A DNA stretch of 64,000 nt from assembly GCA_018417955.1 (NCBI GenBank), contig JACTVC010000046.1, forward strand, positions 1 to 64,000, written 5' to 3'. Positions 35,770 to 47,600 of this stretch are shown here, piece by piece. Every line of letters begins with the position of its first letter. Position 1 is the stretch's first letter. The notes under the pieces were generated by a model. It worked only from the letters and a program-made list of their open reading frames with translations. It did not search any database and had not been told where the DNA came from. The translations under genes were made by a program, and so were the position numbers. Origin of the DNA: Laccaria trichodermophora (taxonomy: Eukaryota > Basidiomycota > Agaricomycetes > Agaricales > Hydnangiaceae).

Positions 35770-36813
35770 TTAGATGAGGCCTTCGTTTTCGTTGAGGATG
35801 ATATCTGGTTGAGTGACATCTGCGATGTCGTCAACGAGATAATCGTCGGTGACGCCGATCGGAGGTGAGGGTGCGAGGGAGGGATCGACGGTTGCGTCTT
35901 TTGATGGGTACGCGAGCCAGATGATGGACTGAATATTGAAGGTGAGAGACGTATTGACCGCCACACTTGAAAGGGAGCTGCTTAGTCGATGATAAGGGAA
36001 CGTGGTGAGGGTGAATACGGCGATGACGGCGGAGTTTGGGGTCAGTTCGTCAACGATTTGCTGCTGGTTCTTGTATTGACTGAGAAGGAATGGTTTGGTG
36101 CCATTGTAAACAGGTACTGACGAAAACAGCGTGAGTTGAGATGTAGGAGATAAAATAAAGTGAGATGAGACCTTTAGCATCCCATGGCAGCAAGGCTGTG
36201 AAATTGTAAATAGGTCTCATAGGAAAATAAAGACGGGGAGGGGAAACGTACCTTGTTCTATGTCATCATGTTGTTGGGGACGATGAGACGAGCGTGTAAG
36301 TCCTCGTATGGTGGTTTGGCCAGTACCTTCTTTGAGCTTGCGAGCTGTGGTGATACTGACTCCTTGTTGGAATGTGGGGAGAAAGAGGACTTTTTCATGT
36401 AAGATTTCGCCAATTGCTGCAATGGCACGGGGAAAGGTTCGGTTTGAAAAGGCGACAGAGATGTTGCGACTGATGTCGCCGCTGAGCAGGGAGCTATTTG
36501 TAACGGTGCCGACTAGAAAGAAGCGAGTGGGAGTGTTTGTTGGATCATCTCGTCGACAAAAGTATTTGTTCTTCATCTCGAAATCATTGGGCTCGATGAG
36601 TGCGAGGTTTTCGACAAGTCCACGAGTGCCGGGTGCGTCTTCAAGCATTCGCAGTCGCTTAGTGACATCTGTGTTGTAGCAAGCATTGAAATTGTTCAGT
36701 TCGATGTTCATTAGAGTGGGTGAAGTGCTGAGAGGGTGACATTTCATAGGTACTCCTGTGAGAGTGCGTAGGTCACGCAGAGTGCTGTAGGATACGTCAG
36801 GGACTTTAGACAT
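35770..36813 (-). CDS. Uncharacterised protein A of a divergent pair
   Basis: At least three exons: a long first exon from 36813 (MSKVPDVSYSTLRDLRTL), a small exon of about 25 nt near 36180-36205 (LLPWDAK), and a last exon ending at 35770. Joined, they give about 310-330 residues, ending in an acidic Pro-containing tail. It has several beta-strand-like segments (RFFLVGTVTNSSLL, TFQQGVSITTARK, NSAVIAVFTLTTF, LTFNIQSIIWLAY) and no signal peptide or membrane segment. I do not recognise the family. The C-terminal pattern (a strand after a Pro/Gly turn, then a Phe-x-Ile-Gln strand) resembles that of the divergently transcribed neighbour, so the two may be distant paralogues. Confidence 0.6.
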
Positions 36814-37112
36814 GAGCTATGGTGGTGTTTGCGCACCTCTCCCGGAGAACTTCATCAGCTGTTTTTGTTCGTTTTGCAGGATGTGCCGTTGGTGGAGGGG
36901 GATCATCGCCCTCCTTTCGTTTTTGCGATTCATGGTGTGTCGGCATCGTGAATGTGTAGAGAGAAAAATTGATGAAGGAAGCAGTTGGGGTTTATGAGTC
37001 TCAGCTACGACGTCAGTTATTGATTGTTGATGTTATGACGTACATTGATGATTGTCGACATTGTTATATGATATCATGATTTTCCTCCAGCTCTTGAACG
37101 TTTACTTGATCT
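36814..37112. promoter_or_regulatory. Divergent promoter of the uncharacterised pair
   Basis: 299 bp between head-to-head start codons. The right half is A+T-rich (37000-37080). No clear motif is recognised. Confidence 0.45.
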
Positions 37113-38237
37113 ATGGCAACTCTATCCATTGGCGAAAAGTTGGATATACTTTCGCAATCTTGGGAAATCTGTAGGTTGTCATTTTATTGAGTTATGATTG
37201 TTATTTGTTATGTGTCATCACGGTACAGCTACGGCAATCGACTCTGTTGCTGAACGTCGAACGGCATCAGACATCTATCGGGACGTGCAACTGAGTCAGT
37301 ATAGGGATGCTGGTGTTGTTCATGATAGATTTGCTGTGAAGAAAAGTGCTGGATATAGCTTTTTGGTTTGGAAGAAAGAACGCGGACAGCCTGAAGCCGT
37401 GCTCAACATTACGGGGGTTGTCACATCAGCCTTCTTTGGACCTATTGTACGGTAAGTTATAAGTATATAATTTTACGATTTTCGGTGTATTGATATGGAT
37501 ATTGAGTCCAACCAACACAAAGAAAATCTTACAGAACGTGTCTATCGTTGGTTTCAAAAACATTGCTTTTGGCGAGGCTTTGACGGCTACTCATCAAATC
37601 TATCGGCTATTTGAACAAAGTCATCCTCCGGGTGCTATGAAACCATTTAAATTTTCGTATGAACTAGACGAGCCTTCATTTCTTGCTCAAGCTCGTTTTC
37701 TAACGCCTGCTCACAATAACCCATTTGGTGAAGCAACACATGATATTCGAATTGGTCAAGATCCCCGGGGGCACCTGCGACAGCTGGTTAATTCAGGCGA
37801 TTTTTTTTATACTGATGATAACGAAGTCGAATTTGAGGAAGTTACGCAAGATGAGTCTGGGTAATGTTTTATAAATTTCTTGTATACTTTCGTTTTCTGA
37901 TCATGAACATTATAGAACGAGTGTTGTTACTGAGTTAGAGGATCCTTGCATAATTCGGCCTGGTCATCTTGTCGAATTGTCTGTTAATTTTCGCACTATC
38001 ACTACTGGTGGAGTCAGGCCTATTCAAGTTTTCTTGATAAAATTGGACAAAGTCGTCGTCCTTAACAAAATCGGTTCTAGGGTATGTTCCCTTTCGTCGT
38101 AAGCTAATTTTCTAACGACATCACAGTTTTTATCCATGTATGAGGAGAATATGAGAAATGCACGAGCAGTTGAAGAATCTGAAGAAGAGATTTTTGTTTC
38201 TATCACCAAAAAGCGTCGCATTAGTTCAGCCGTTTAA
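37113..38237 (+). CDS. Uncharacterised protein B of a divergent pair
   Basis: Four or five exons. Exon 1 starts MATLSIGEKLDILSQSWEI; later exons include AGYSFLVWKKERGQPEAVLN, GPIVRPTNTKKILQNVSIVG, GEALTATHQIYRLFEQSHPP, SGDFFYTDDNEVEFEEV and PGHLVELSVNFRTI. The C-terminal exon ends in SITKKRRISSAV, a possible nuclear signal. The 55-nt intron after PIVR uses an AG at about 37505, giving RPTNTKK in frame. The gene is real by splice structure and codon continuity but has no recognised family. The final part resembles that of protein A across the shared promoter. Confidence 0.65.
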
Positions 38238-39679
38238 GTTGTATGTATCGTAGTATTTGTGATGTAATAATCTCTTTCAAGGCCTTGAACAACCATTTCC
38301 CCTACTCAAAGCGCCTCATGGGATGAAATGGTGTTGATGTCTGCAAGGGCTTTGACGGTGTTGATGTGGAGGAAGGTATGCGAGTGTGAGAGGATCCAGC
38401 CGATGTAATAGAGCTAGAATGTATCGCGGAAGTGTCCTGCGTATTTCGTAAACCAGAACCTGGACATAACAATCCGGATACCGCCACGAGCGACATCGCG
38501 GAAACGTATGTGGAATCCTCGGAACTCATTGTCGGCATACGCAAAGGATGAAAATAAGAAAACGCGCACTTGTTGAAGATGAGGAAACTCTCCAGAACTT
38601 GCAATTCGTGCTTATTCCGTATGGTAAGTTAACTGACATCAACTTCGACGTGTCGTCCGATGGAGGATAATGAGTCATCGCAAAGTTGACGTACAACAAG
38701 CGGATCTAAAGGAGTTCTCGTTAGTGACTAGAGTTTATTGCACGAGTTTAAAACTTGCAAGATCAGGGTGGGCATGAATTACTTGCGCAATACTTTAACG
38801 CATAAAGGTTTCTTCGCGGAACCTGTGCTTGATGTCGTTCAGCACCTCTGCGTGTGCCACGTCGTGCTCGATGCTGGGCCAAGACGATTGCAGAAGTGTT
38901 GTGCGAAGATCCAGCCACAATCTGTGCAACGCAACCTAGGTTGCGCATTGCGCTGAATGTGGCCAAGGGAAACTTTGGGATGCGGACACGAACGATATAG
39001 TTTGTTCGATGTTGTTTTCGTGAGATCCGTTCAACGGGATGACAATTTGTTTTGTCGATGCAACTTAGGACCGTGCATGGAAAATAGCGTTCTTCTTAGT
39101 TAAAGGGAAATGACAACCAATGAATATTGTCACTACATCTCCTGCCCAGACGAAGCCCATCATTGTAACTCCACTTCCCACTAGAAGCCAGTGAAAGGGA
39201 ACAAGACTCCTCACGTATTCGCAAACCCAGTCAGCGTACCCGACATCCTCGCCGGATGTGGCCCAATGAACCCATCAGGCTGGCATTCATCTGACCCCCT
39301 TGCCGCCCCTTGGTTTACAATGTCAAGGCTTGATACGGGGGAACCCCAAGTTGGATGATGGTCATTGAAGCTGGATGAGGCTGCTATGGCGGCCAACATG
39401 AGCGCGTCGCAGGTTTAGAACCATGAAGCCTTCCAGGGGCGAAGCGCAGAAAACACGATCTTGAAAAAATTGAAGTCATCGAATGGAACGCTATATTCAC
39501 AGATTTGCTGTCGTGCACCTTCTGTCATTTGTTGGTAATTGCCAGTGCTCTTCATACTGTAAACCAACAGCGTTGAAGACGAACAACAACTCTTCCTTTC
39601 CCATTAAATTTCCCACTGAGGAACGAGCGAGCATGAAGCTGATCAACTCTCCCAGAATCCCTAAGGCTGCCCAATAACG
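38238..39679. other. Gene-poor stretch at the edge of the transposon island
   Basis: About 1.4 kb without a supportable gene. Short ORFs on both strands (e.g. 38302-38604 minus, 39211-39399 minus) lack splice context, domains or signals. It may include decayed gene or transposon sequence. Confidence 0.4.
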
Positions 39680-41485
39680 TCATGGCAAGGGCACTTCATT
39701 GACAGATGTGTCTCTGTCTGTTGGACGGGGGTGTAAGGCGCCAGCATGGCCATTCTCCCGAATCTCCTCGCCGTCATTAGATAATGTCTCAGGTAAGGTA
39801 GCTGTAGGCGTTAATGAATCTGAGCTTGAACTACGAGTAGCATCAGTCTTCACAGAACTTTGTGTTGGTGTATCTAATTCAGTAATAAACAAACATTCAA
39901 GGGGATGGAGAAAGACCGGACGCACGATCAGCGATGTCAGAGAACCTCCTGGTGAAAGGTTGGACTTTCGATAAGTCAGTAAGGGCATTTTCAACGGGCG
40001 AGTCGAAACATGCTCGGAACGATTCGTTCGGTGGGCAGGTTGGGGTACTGTTGTTGGTGCAGGTTCCAGAGAGACCGCCGGGGACGAAACTGGGAATTAT
40101 ACTTGATCCTGCAGGTGATGCAAGTGCGAGGGCCGCAGCATTCTCCTGTAAGCGGCTTGGCGACGGCGTTGCGCGACCTTTGGGGATGTTCAGTCGCTCG
40201 GCAACATTGTGAGCTTGGGCCGCTTGTCCAGTGTTCATATTTCGCAAAGAGGTGGAAGAGGAGTTTCGAGAGACGACGTTGTTGTTCGTATATCTCCATG
40301 CTCTACATACGGATGCGTATTGTTGAGCAGATGCGATGTGTTCAATGGCCTGCAGGTGACAACATGATGAGAAGGGGGGAGGAAATGTGTGCTGGTCTTG
40401 TTGTGCCTTCTAATCTCGATACTTGACAGCCACACGAGAATGACGAGAAGCATGGAGAGAACGCGAGCGTGACTTTGGCTCCGAGGATTAGTTTGGGAAT
40501 GCGATGATGAGTGGGGAGAGATAGATGAGTTTGAAGAGAGGATGCTATTGGTCCTGTTGTGCCTTCTAATTTCAGCGGATGCGACGAATGCAGGTATGTT
40601 CTGCAGTGCTGTTTGTGCATCCGAAACTGATGATGGTCCTGTCAGGACCCTGGTATATGCTGTCGAATGTCCGATCCAAAACTGCCAAATTTTGGCACTT
40701 ATGTACGCACGATTTTTCGGCGTGTCCGTCCGCACTGGATCGGACCTACCGTTTTAAACCCATCTCCGTCCGCAATACTGATCACACCTGCACATGCTCG
40801 GAGGTCTGGTTCAGGTAGATAGGTGTGATGTATAGTAAAAGCTTTCGAGAGAAAGCTTCTGAGGTCGGCAGGCTCTGGTCAATAGCCACAAAACGTCCGC
40901 ACATGGATCGGACCTCGCTACCGACGACCATTTATGGACCCAAAAGGGATCGGACCTCCGGCCAAATTTCACTCTTTCCGTCCGCAAAGGGATTGGACAT
41001 AAGCCGATTTTGGGACCCATTTCCGTCCGCATATGGATGGGACATGTTAGAGGATATACCAGGGTCCTGTCCTGTCATAAGGATTTCATAAGTACATATA
41101 TAGCGATCGAAAGATAAGCGAGGCTGGGATCATTCGACATCAATTTGTCGAAAATGCAATGCCCAATGCTGCGCGCAGAAGTTGTGACGAAGCGAGAAAG
41201 CTTGGCCCTTTCACTCAGAAAACTAGGTGCTACAAATCTAAGAAGAACAGAAGACAATGTTGGCTTTTTTAAGAACTAGTTATCGAAAAGGTATACTCAC
41301 ATCGCAAGCAGCGCGAACCGTTCCGATTGGGGGAATACACAAAGAGTTGATGACGACAATCGGCAGAGGATGATACAAGGCAAAAGAAAGAAGCAGGCAG
41401 GTATTGCATGCACGTAGAGGCTCAGCCTAACTAAAGCGTCTGGCGCGTCATGCAAGAAACCAGCTGCGCTGATGTTAAACAGCAA
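39680..41485 (-). CDS. Putative multi-exon membrane protein gene, poorly resolved
   Basis: Weak call. Exon 1 (41301-41485) encodes hydrophobic LSLYVHAIPACFFLLPCIIL; a 63-nt GT-AG intron leads in frame to exon 2 (41096-41237; FVAPSFLSERAKLSRFV, SLAYLSIAIY). Exon 3 begins at 40600 (NIPAFVASAEIRRHNRT) and contains another hydrophobic run (VLSMLLVILVWLSS). Downstream frames (40355-39897 and 39680-39960) are open, Ser/Thr/Pro-rich and look like a cytosolic tail (NMNTGQAAQAHNVAERLN). I could not join exon 3 to the tail in one frame, so the gene may have further introns or be broken. A MITE lies between exons 2 and 3. Family unknown; a multi-pass membrane protein or receptor is possible. Confidence 0.35.
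40644..41068. mobile_element. hAT-like MITE, 425 bp, with 8-bp target duplication
   Basis: Terminal inverted repeats begin with 15 identical bases (AGGACCCTGGTATAT) and agree at 29 of the first 35 positions. The element is flanked by identical 8-bp copies of GTCCTGTC (40636-40643 and 41069-41076), the target-duplication size of hAT elements. It has no coding capacity. Inside are five copies of GTCCGCA (40728, 40768, 40895, 40980, 41025), several paired with a nearby GGATCGGAC-like inverted motif, as in the subterminal repeats of hAT elements. The exact TSDs suggest a fairly recent insertion. Confidence 0.85.
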
Positions 41486-41654
41486 AGAAGTGTTGGCGAC
41501 GTTGACAGCTGGCGCTAGCTGGCGTCACGGTCAACAGAATCATGTGATGCAATACCTCCGTCCAAACTATACAACGCCCGCTAATGGCTACACTGCGTTA
41601 AGCTTTACATGATGAAAAAGCGGTATCTTCTACTAGTAGGTTGTAGTTGCTTCA
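41486..41654. other. Boundary region left of the Helitron gene
   Basis: 169 bp with a change from host-like to A+T-rich composition near 41640. It contains a CTAG (41633-41636) inside the palindrome CTACTAGTAG, a candidate but unproven 3' end of the Helitron (see the Helitron entry). Confidence 0.35.
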
Positions 41655-44600
41655 CTAATGTAACTTTCTACGCTGAGTAATACCATCATCAATTTCATAT
41701 GAATCCGATTTTCTTTTGGTCTGATCGTTAGTTGAAGTTGAAAATCTTGGTTTTCCTACTTTTATATGTTTTTCATATTCTGGTTCTGGGACTTCAAGTA
41801 ATGGTTCTGATATAAAATTATATTTTACTAATGTATTGTGTTCCATTACCTCTAGGCGTGAATTTTCATGTATGAGGTCATACGGTAAAGGATGATTAAG
41901 ATCAGCTAATGTTACTGGCTGAACTATACAAAGCCCATCTCTAGTTTTTGCTCTTGATGCAGAAACATATGCAGAAAATCCTCCCAGATGTAAAAAAGAT
42001 AAGATAGTTGGTAGTGTTTTACCTTGTGCACTCTGGCCAGTAATTGCGAATGCTGGTTGAAAGTTAGCTTGTTCACGAACAAGTTTATATTTTTCACAAT
42101 GTGAGTTAGGATTTGTTGGATCTAAATTTAATGATACAGTTGTTGTCCAAGTTGTTGGTTCTACAATACAATATTTTGGAGGTAAATCTGATAATTGAAC
42201 CTTACTTTGTGGTAGTTCAATGAGTGCTGCCTTTAGACATGTAAAGTTATTAGAATCTACATATGTTGAAAATTTTCTGAGAATTCCTTGAGCACCATTG
42301 ACAATTCCCAATTCAGTTGATATATTTTGATAACGTAAAACTACAGGCATTCCTTCATAGAGTGGAAGAAAACCTGGCAAAGCTCCATCACTTGTAAAGT
42401 GAGAGATATCCATTTTCAATAAATTTTCACGTACTTCATTTGTAATTTCATGGCCTCTTATTGTATCATGTGCAGCACAAATTACAAGTTTATTTGTTCC
42501 TTGACAATTTGCAATTGCTTTTCTCATATTGATAGCTTCTCTTAATAGATTTGTAGATACAATAGCAACAGCATTTCTATACTTTAAATCACTCATGTCA
42601 ATGCCATCAGGATGTTCAACAGATTTAATAACTCGTGAGTTAAAGAGAGCTACATCTTCCATTGTACATTTTCGCTTACCAAGGCGGTCTACTGTAGCAG
42701 CATAATCCGGATCATTCTTCATTCTTTGTTGTTCATCAAGACATATAACATCAGTAACTGATTTCCATGCCAATCGACCCAATCTTCGAAGAAGTTCATA
42801 ATCATTTATAGAATCAAATTGATTGACAGGTGTATAAAGTGGAGTTTGACGAACAGGAGGATATTGGAAAAAGTCTCCTACAAAAATTATTATTATTCCT
42901 CCAAATGGTTCATCATTTTCCTTAGCATATCGTAATGCATGATCCATTTCTGCAAGCAGTTGTTGACCTAAAAGAGAAACTTCATCAACCATCAAGACAT
43001 CAATATTTTTGAATTCTTCTCTAATTTGTTGTCTATTTGCAACACTAATAATGACTGTATAGTTCTCATCATTATCAAGATGTGCAGTTTTGGGATGTTT
43101 TCGTACTTTGATTGAAAAAGCTTTATGAATGGTAGTTCCATCAACTAAAAATGCAGCTGATGCAGTTGGAGCTATATATTTAATTTTATACTGAGCACCA
43201 TAATACTCCATGAGTTTTTCAACAGCATTTACTACAAAGGTTTTGCCTGTACCTCCACCTCCAGTAATTAAAAGTCTAAGGTATTGTTTATAATTCACAC
43301 TTTTTTGTAATTCAATATATTTGCTACCATTTTCTAACTTTTGGATAAATGCACGTGCTATAATTCGGAATGCAAGGCTTTGTTTACGATTCAGTTTAGT
43401 TTCATTAATAATTCTATCTAGAACATCTGTTGCTGTTTCATTTTCAGTAAGATGTCCTATTTCAGTTGGCAAGGGTTCATTTGTTGTATTTTTATTAGAT
43501 CCAATCAATGATGGTATATCCGTGGCTGGTGCATCTGTATGAATAGTAATTTGATGTTCTGGATGATGAAAATTCTTTCGATTTTTCTGTAGAATTTCAT
43601 CTTGCTGTTTGATTTCTGTCTTCCATTGTAGAATTTTCAAGTTACTGATATCCGGTAATGATATATTGAAACCACTTCCCATAGATGAAATTTCATTTGA
43701 TTGAAACCAATTTGAACTCTGTAGCTTATATAAAACAGAATTTAATTCGATATCTTTTTGAATCTTTCTTCTATCAACTTTATCATTTGATACTAATATG
43801 CTGGTAACATTATCTGAATTAGAATGCATTACTGATTTAGTAATTTCTGTTGCTTCTTGTAAGTGAGATGCTCTTTTCCTGAGTCTATCTGCATCTCGTT
43901 GATCCTCGCATTCATGAATTGCTTCCCAATTTTGCATTATTTCTGAAGCACGGTTACTAAACTGAAACTGTGCATAAGCATTCTCTATACTAATGTTAGC
44001 ATTCCATAATGGGTAATTATGGTCAAAGGGTTTGAAATGTGCTAGCATAAATAATGCATAATGTTTATCTCCAACTCTTGGAATGGACATACCAATAACC
44101 CGAGGAACTGCCAAATTAGTATTATCTTTTCCAATTTTAGTACTACGGTCAATAAGTACATGTGTTTGATACTGAGGATGTGGAAACTGCAATTCATAAT
44201 GAGGATATGTTCCCAGACGAAGCTCATCTGTATCTTTTAGCATTAAATTACTCTTTCTTTCTACTTTAAAGCGCCATATAAAGTCATAAAAACACACATC
44301 GTGCAACTTACTATCTCTGTAATAATAGTTATCAATTTGATTTGCCTCAATTAATCTACCAGATCTGTCTACAGAAAGATGAAGTTTAACTGGCTCAAAT
44401 AAGTTATCTTGGCGTTCATGTTCACAATTTTCTTCATTTTGACTTTCATTTTCATTATTTATTGATTTGTGAATGTCAGAATCAACATTTTTGTCCATAA
44501 ATTTATTTAGTATAAACTGAAGTAGTAGGGATGATAGCATTGGTACTGTTGAATGTGACTTGATAGTATCATTTAAACCCCGAATATATCTTGCAGCTTG

Positions 44601-47600
44601 TTGAGCATGCACTTGTTGTTGCTTGATAAATTGTGAGAGACATTTGTTCAGAAGGTTTTTTGCACTTTCTAAAGAACCTGATGCAGCTATTTCTTTTGCA
44701 CGTAGAACAGCACGTGATAGTAAAGATAAAAATTGATATGTTTTGACTTCCATTTTTGTAATGTAGTCTGTAATATAAAACATACCAGCTTTGGCAGCTT
44801 TACCTGATAAGATACAGCGCAAGTCATGATTGTGGCGACAATAGATAAGTATATATGGATTGTAGTAATTGATTGTGGAATCTAAGCATTTTAAATAAAT
44901 TGAATCAGTATCATTATCAAAGTATGATTCAGGAATTATTTCATGAGGAAACTCAAAACGGCATTTTGATTTATTACTCTGATACTTATAACAAACCTCA
45001 TGACAAATATGTCGTTGCATTTTTTCACCACATTTATATATTTCAGTATTAAACAAACTAACTGTTTCATTATCCATGTTTAGATAGTTTATTTCTGGAG
45101 GCCGCATAATACGTGGTTCATAATCATCTTCAATAATTACATCATTCTCAGGAAGATCCTGCTTAATTATACTTTCAAGATATTGAAAGAACCTTATTTC
45201 AAAGTCATTATCTTTTTTTAAACGGCTATGAAGTTTACTCGGATTTAATGTACCTTTAATCCAAATTTCGAAATGTGCATGAAGTCTTCCTCTTTCAGTG
45301 TTTTCAACACCTGCATAAAAGGCTTCCACATGACCCAAGATGCCACCTTCTGACTTACTTTTCCTCTTTTTAAAATCCCATCCGAAGAGATGTTCTATTA
45401 AAAGATTTATACATATTTGAAAAAAATCAGCAGCAGCAACTGGATCATGAGCAACACGTATACCACGTAAAGTGGAGGAAACAATATGTGGGTAATGTTC
45501 ATCAAGATTGATAGATGTATCGCCATATAGGACTTGAAAAATGGGACTATGATTTGGTTCAGGATTTGCAGTAAAGAAAAGAAAAGGTAAACCGAAATAA
45601 CCCATATAACTTACAATTTCATTTCTGTTGTGAAGTTTCATAGCTTCTGAACCAGGTATTTTAGCAGCAATAGTTTTAATTTCTTTTAAGAGATTTATAA
45701 TCTTCTGTTGATCATTATTAAGATCTGACAAATTACCTTCTTTCTCAAGATGATTTGCAACTGTTGCTATTTCATGCGGTGAAATTGTTGTTAATTCATG
45801 AGCAATTCTTTGAAATTTGGGGTTTGCTATTGAAATAGATGTCTGAAGCTGTGCAGCTCGTCTTTGTATTATATTCAATGCAACAAAAATAAAGGAATGG
45901 TGGTACCTAAAACATCTATCCTCTAAATCAAGAAAATAATTTGCTTGTAATTGGAAGCTAATTTTTCTCAGGCGAGAGGGATCTTCAAAACCTCCACATC
46001 CAAAAGGAAACAGAGTTGGATACATTCCAGGAAACAATATTGGATTATGGTATTCACATATTGGCTGTAGTCCTCTGTGAATAATCAGATCTGGTCTATC
46101 AGAAGGATCTTGGATAATATTTCTTAGAGCATTTGCAGTAAATGACCGTCCTGTAACTTTAACTTGTTCTGGATCACTTACACCAAGTTTTTCCAAAAAT
46201 ACTGTAACATCATTTTCATTTTTAGTTTCAAAGACTTGTAAAGCAGGATGCTCGCTAATTCCTGCAGTCTCTTCAGCAAACAGCTTTTGTATATTGACAT
46301 CTTTGTTATATATAACTCTTTTCTCTAACTCAGGAATTACATCTCCATCGGGATACTTGTTTAGATTTTCGATTGATAATGGTATTTTCTCATATAATGG
46401 ATTGTATTTCTTTAACCATACAAGAAATGCCCAAATTTTATGTTTTCGCACATGAAAAATCTGTTTCAAACACTCTTTTGAATATTTACCAGGACCAATA
46501 AAAATAACAGATAATAAGTCATTAACAGTATCAGGTGTTAATGGTAAAACTGATGCAGTAGAAATAACATTAACCTCATGAGCACAGGTATTGCCTCTAA
46601 ATACTCGTGGTTGAGTTGCATCAGGAGATTCATAAAGACGTGTAACATATGCAGTTCCTCGATAAATTGCACAAGTCATCTCTTCAACCCAAGTTAAATC
46701 TTTGAATTGCTCTGGTAGTTCTCCACGATATAGATTGTTAGCAAGAGAAAATTTTGGAAGTCTATTAGCCTTTAGATCAAAAGTGCATTCTCGACACAAT
46801 GTAATTCCACAAATATTATTTCCATTCATAAACTTGAAACCTTTAGCAGATAACATTAAATTACATAGAGATCCATGAGAATAAGAAAAAAAGTGTGCCC
46901 ATTCTTCTTTGGATACAGTAAGTAAGTCCAAATGAAGAGTTTCTCTTATATCTGGATTTTCATCTAATTTAAAATAAAGTGTTTCTTCATTAAACTGTTT
47001 ACGTGTACAGCAACAGCATATTTCAGGTTGAACAAAATTGGTTGCATTCATATAATCCTTAGTACATTTTTCAACAACATTGATATCAATTAAATTAGGC
47101 CATTTCTCTTTGATAATATCATCCTTTTGGAGATCATCAGAGAATGTTGTGATCTGTTTTGATGTACGCATTGCCTTTCTTTTAAGAGATTGCCGACTTG
47201 TGGCATTGCATGCAGATAATTGTTGGATGATATCAACACTATATTCATGCTTTAATATACGAAGTACGAGATCACAATTGGACTGAGACTCTTGGTATGA
47301 AATCTGATAACAGTCGAGTACTAACTGAAGGTCAGATCGATTCATAAACTGGATATTGTAATAACGGCTCTCTAAACTCTGTTTTAGGGCTAAATATATA
47401 TTATTTCCAAAGAATTTCAAAGATGCTGAATATCTGCGACAAGGATGAAGTGACTTATACACTTCTTTAACTTTCTTATCTCCAATTGACCTTAAAATTG
47501 CATAAAAATCACTATCAGAATGATGCATATATTTACTTAGATTATATTTATAGGGACAGTAATTCTTTCTTTCAGTATGATTAGGAGGAATCATAAAAGC

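Noticed and set aside
38302..38604. 100-codon Ser/Thr-rich minus-strand ORF
   Set aside because: Low complexity, no domain or signal peptide, and no consistent splice context.
41633..41636. CTAG at 41633-41636 as the proven Helitron 3' terminus
   Set aside because: The tetranucleotide fits, but no convincing hairpin lies just before it and no second copy is available for comparison.
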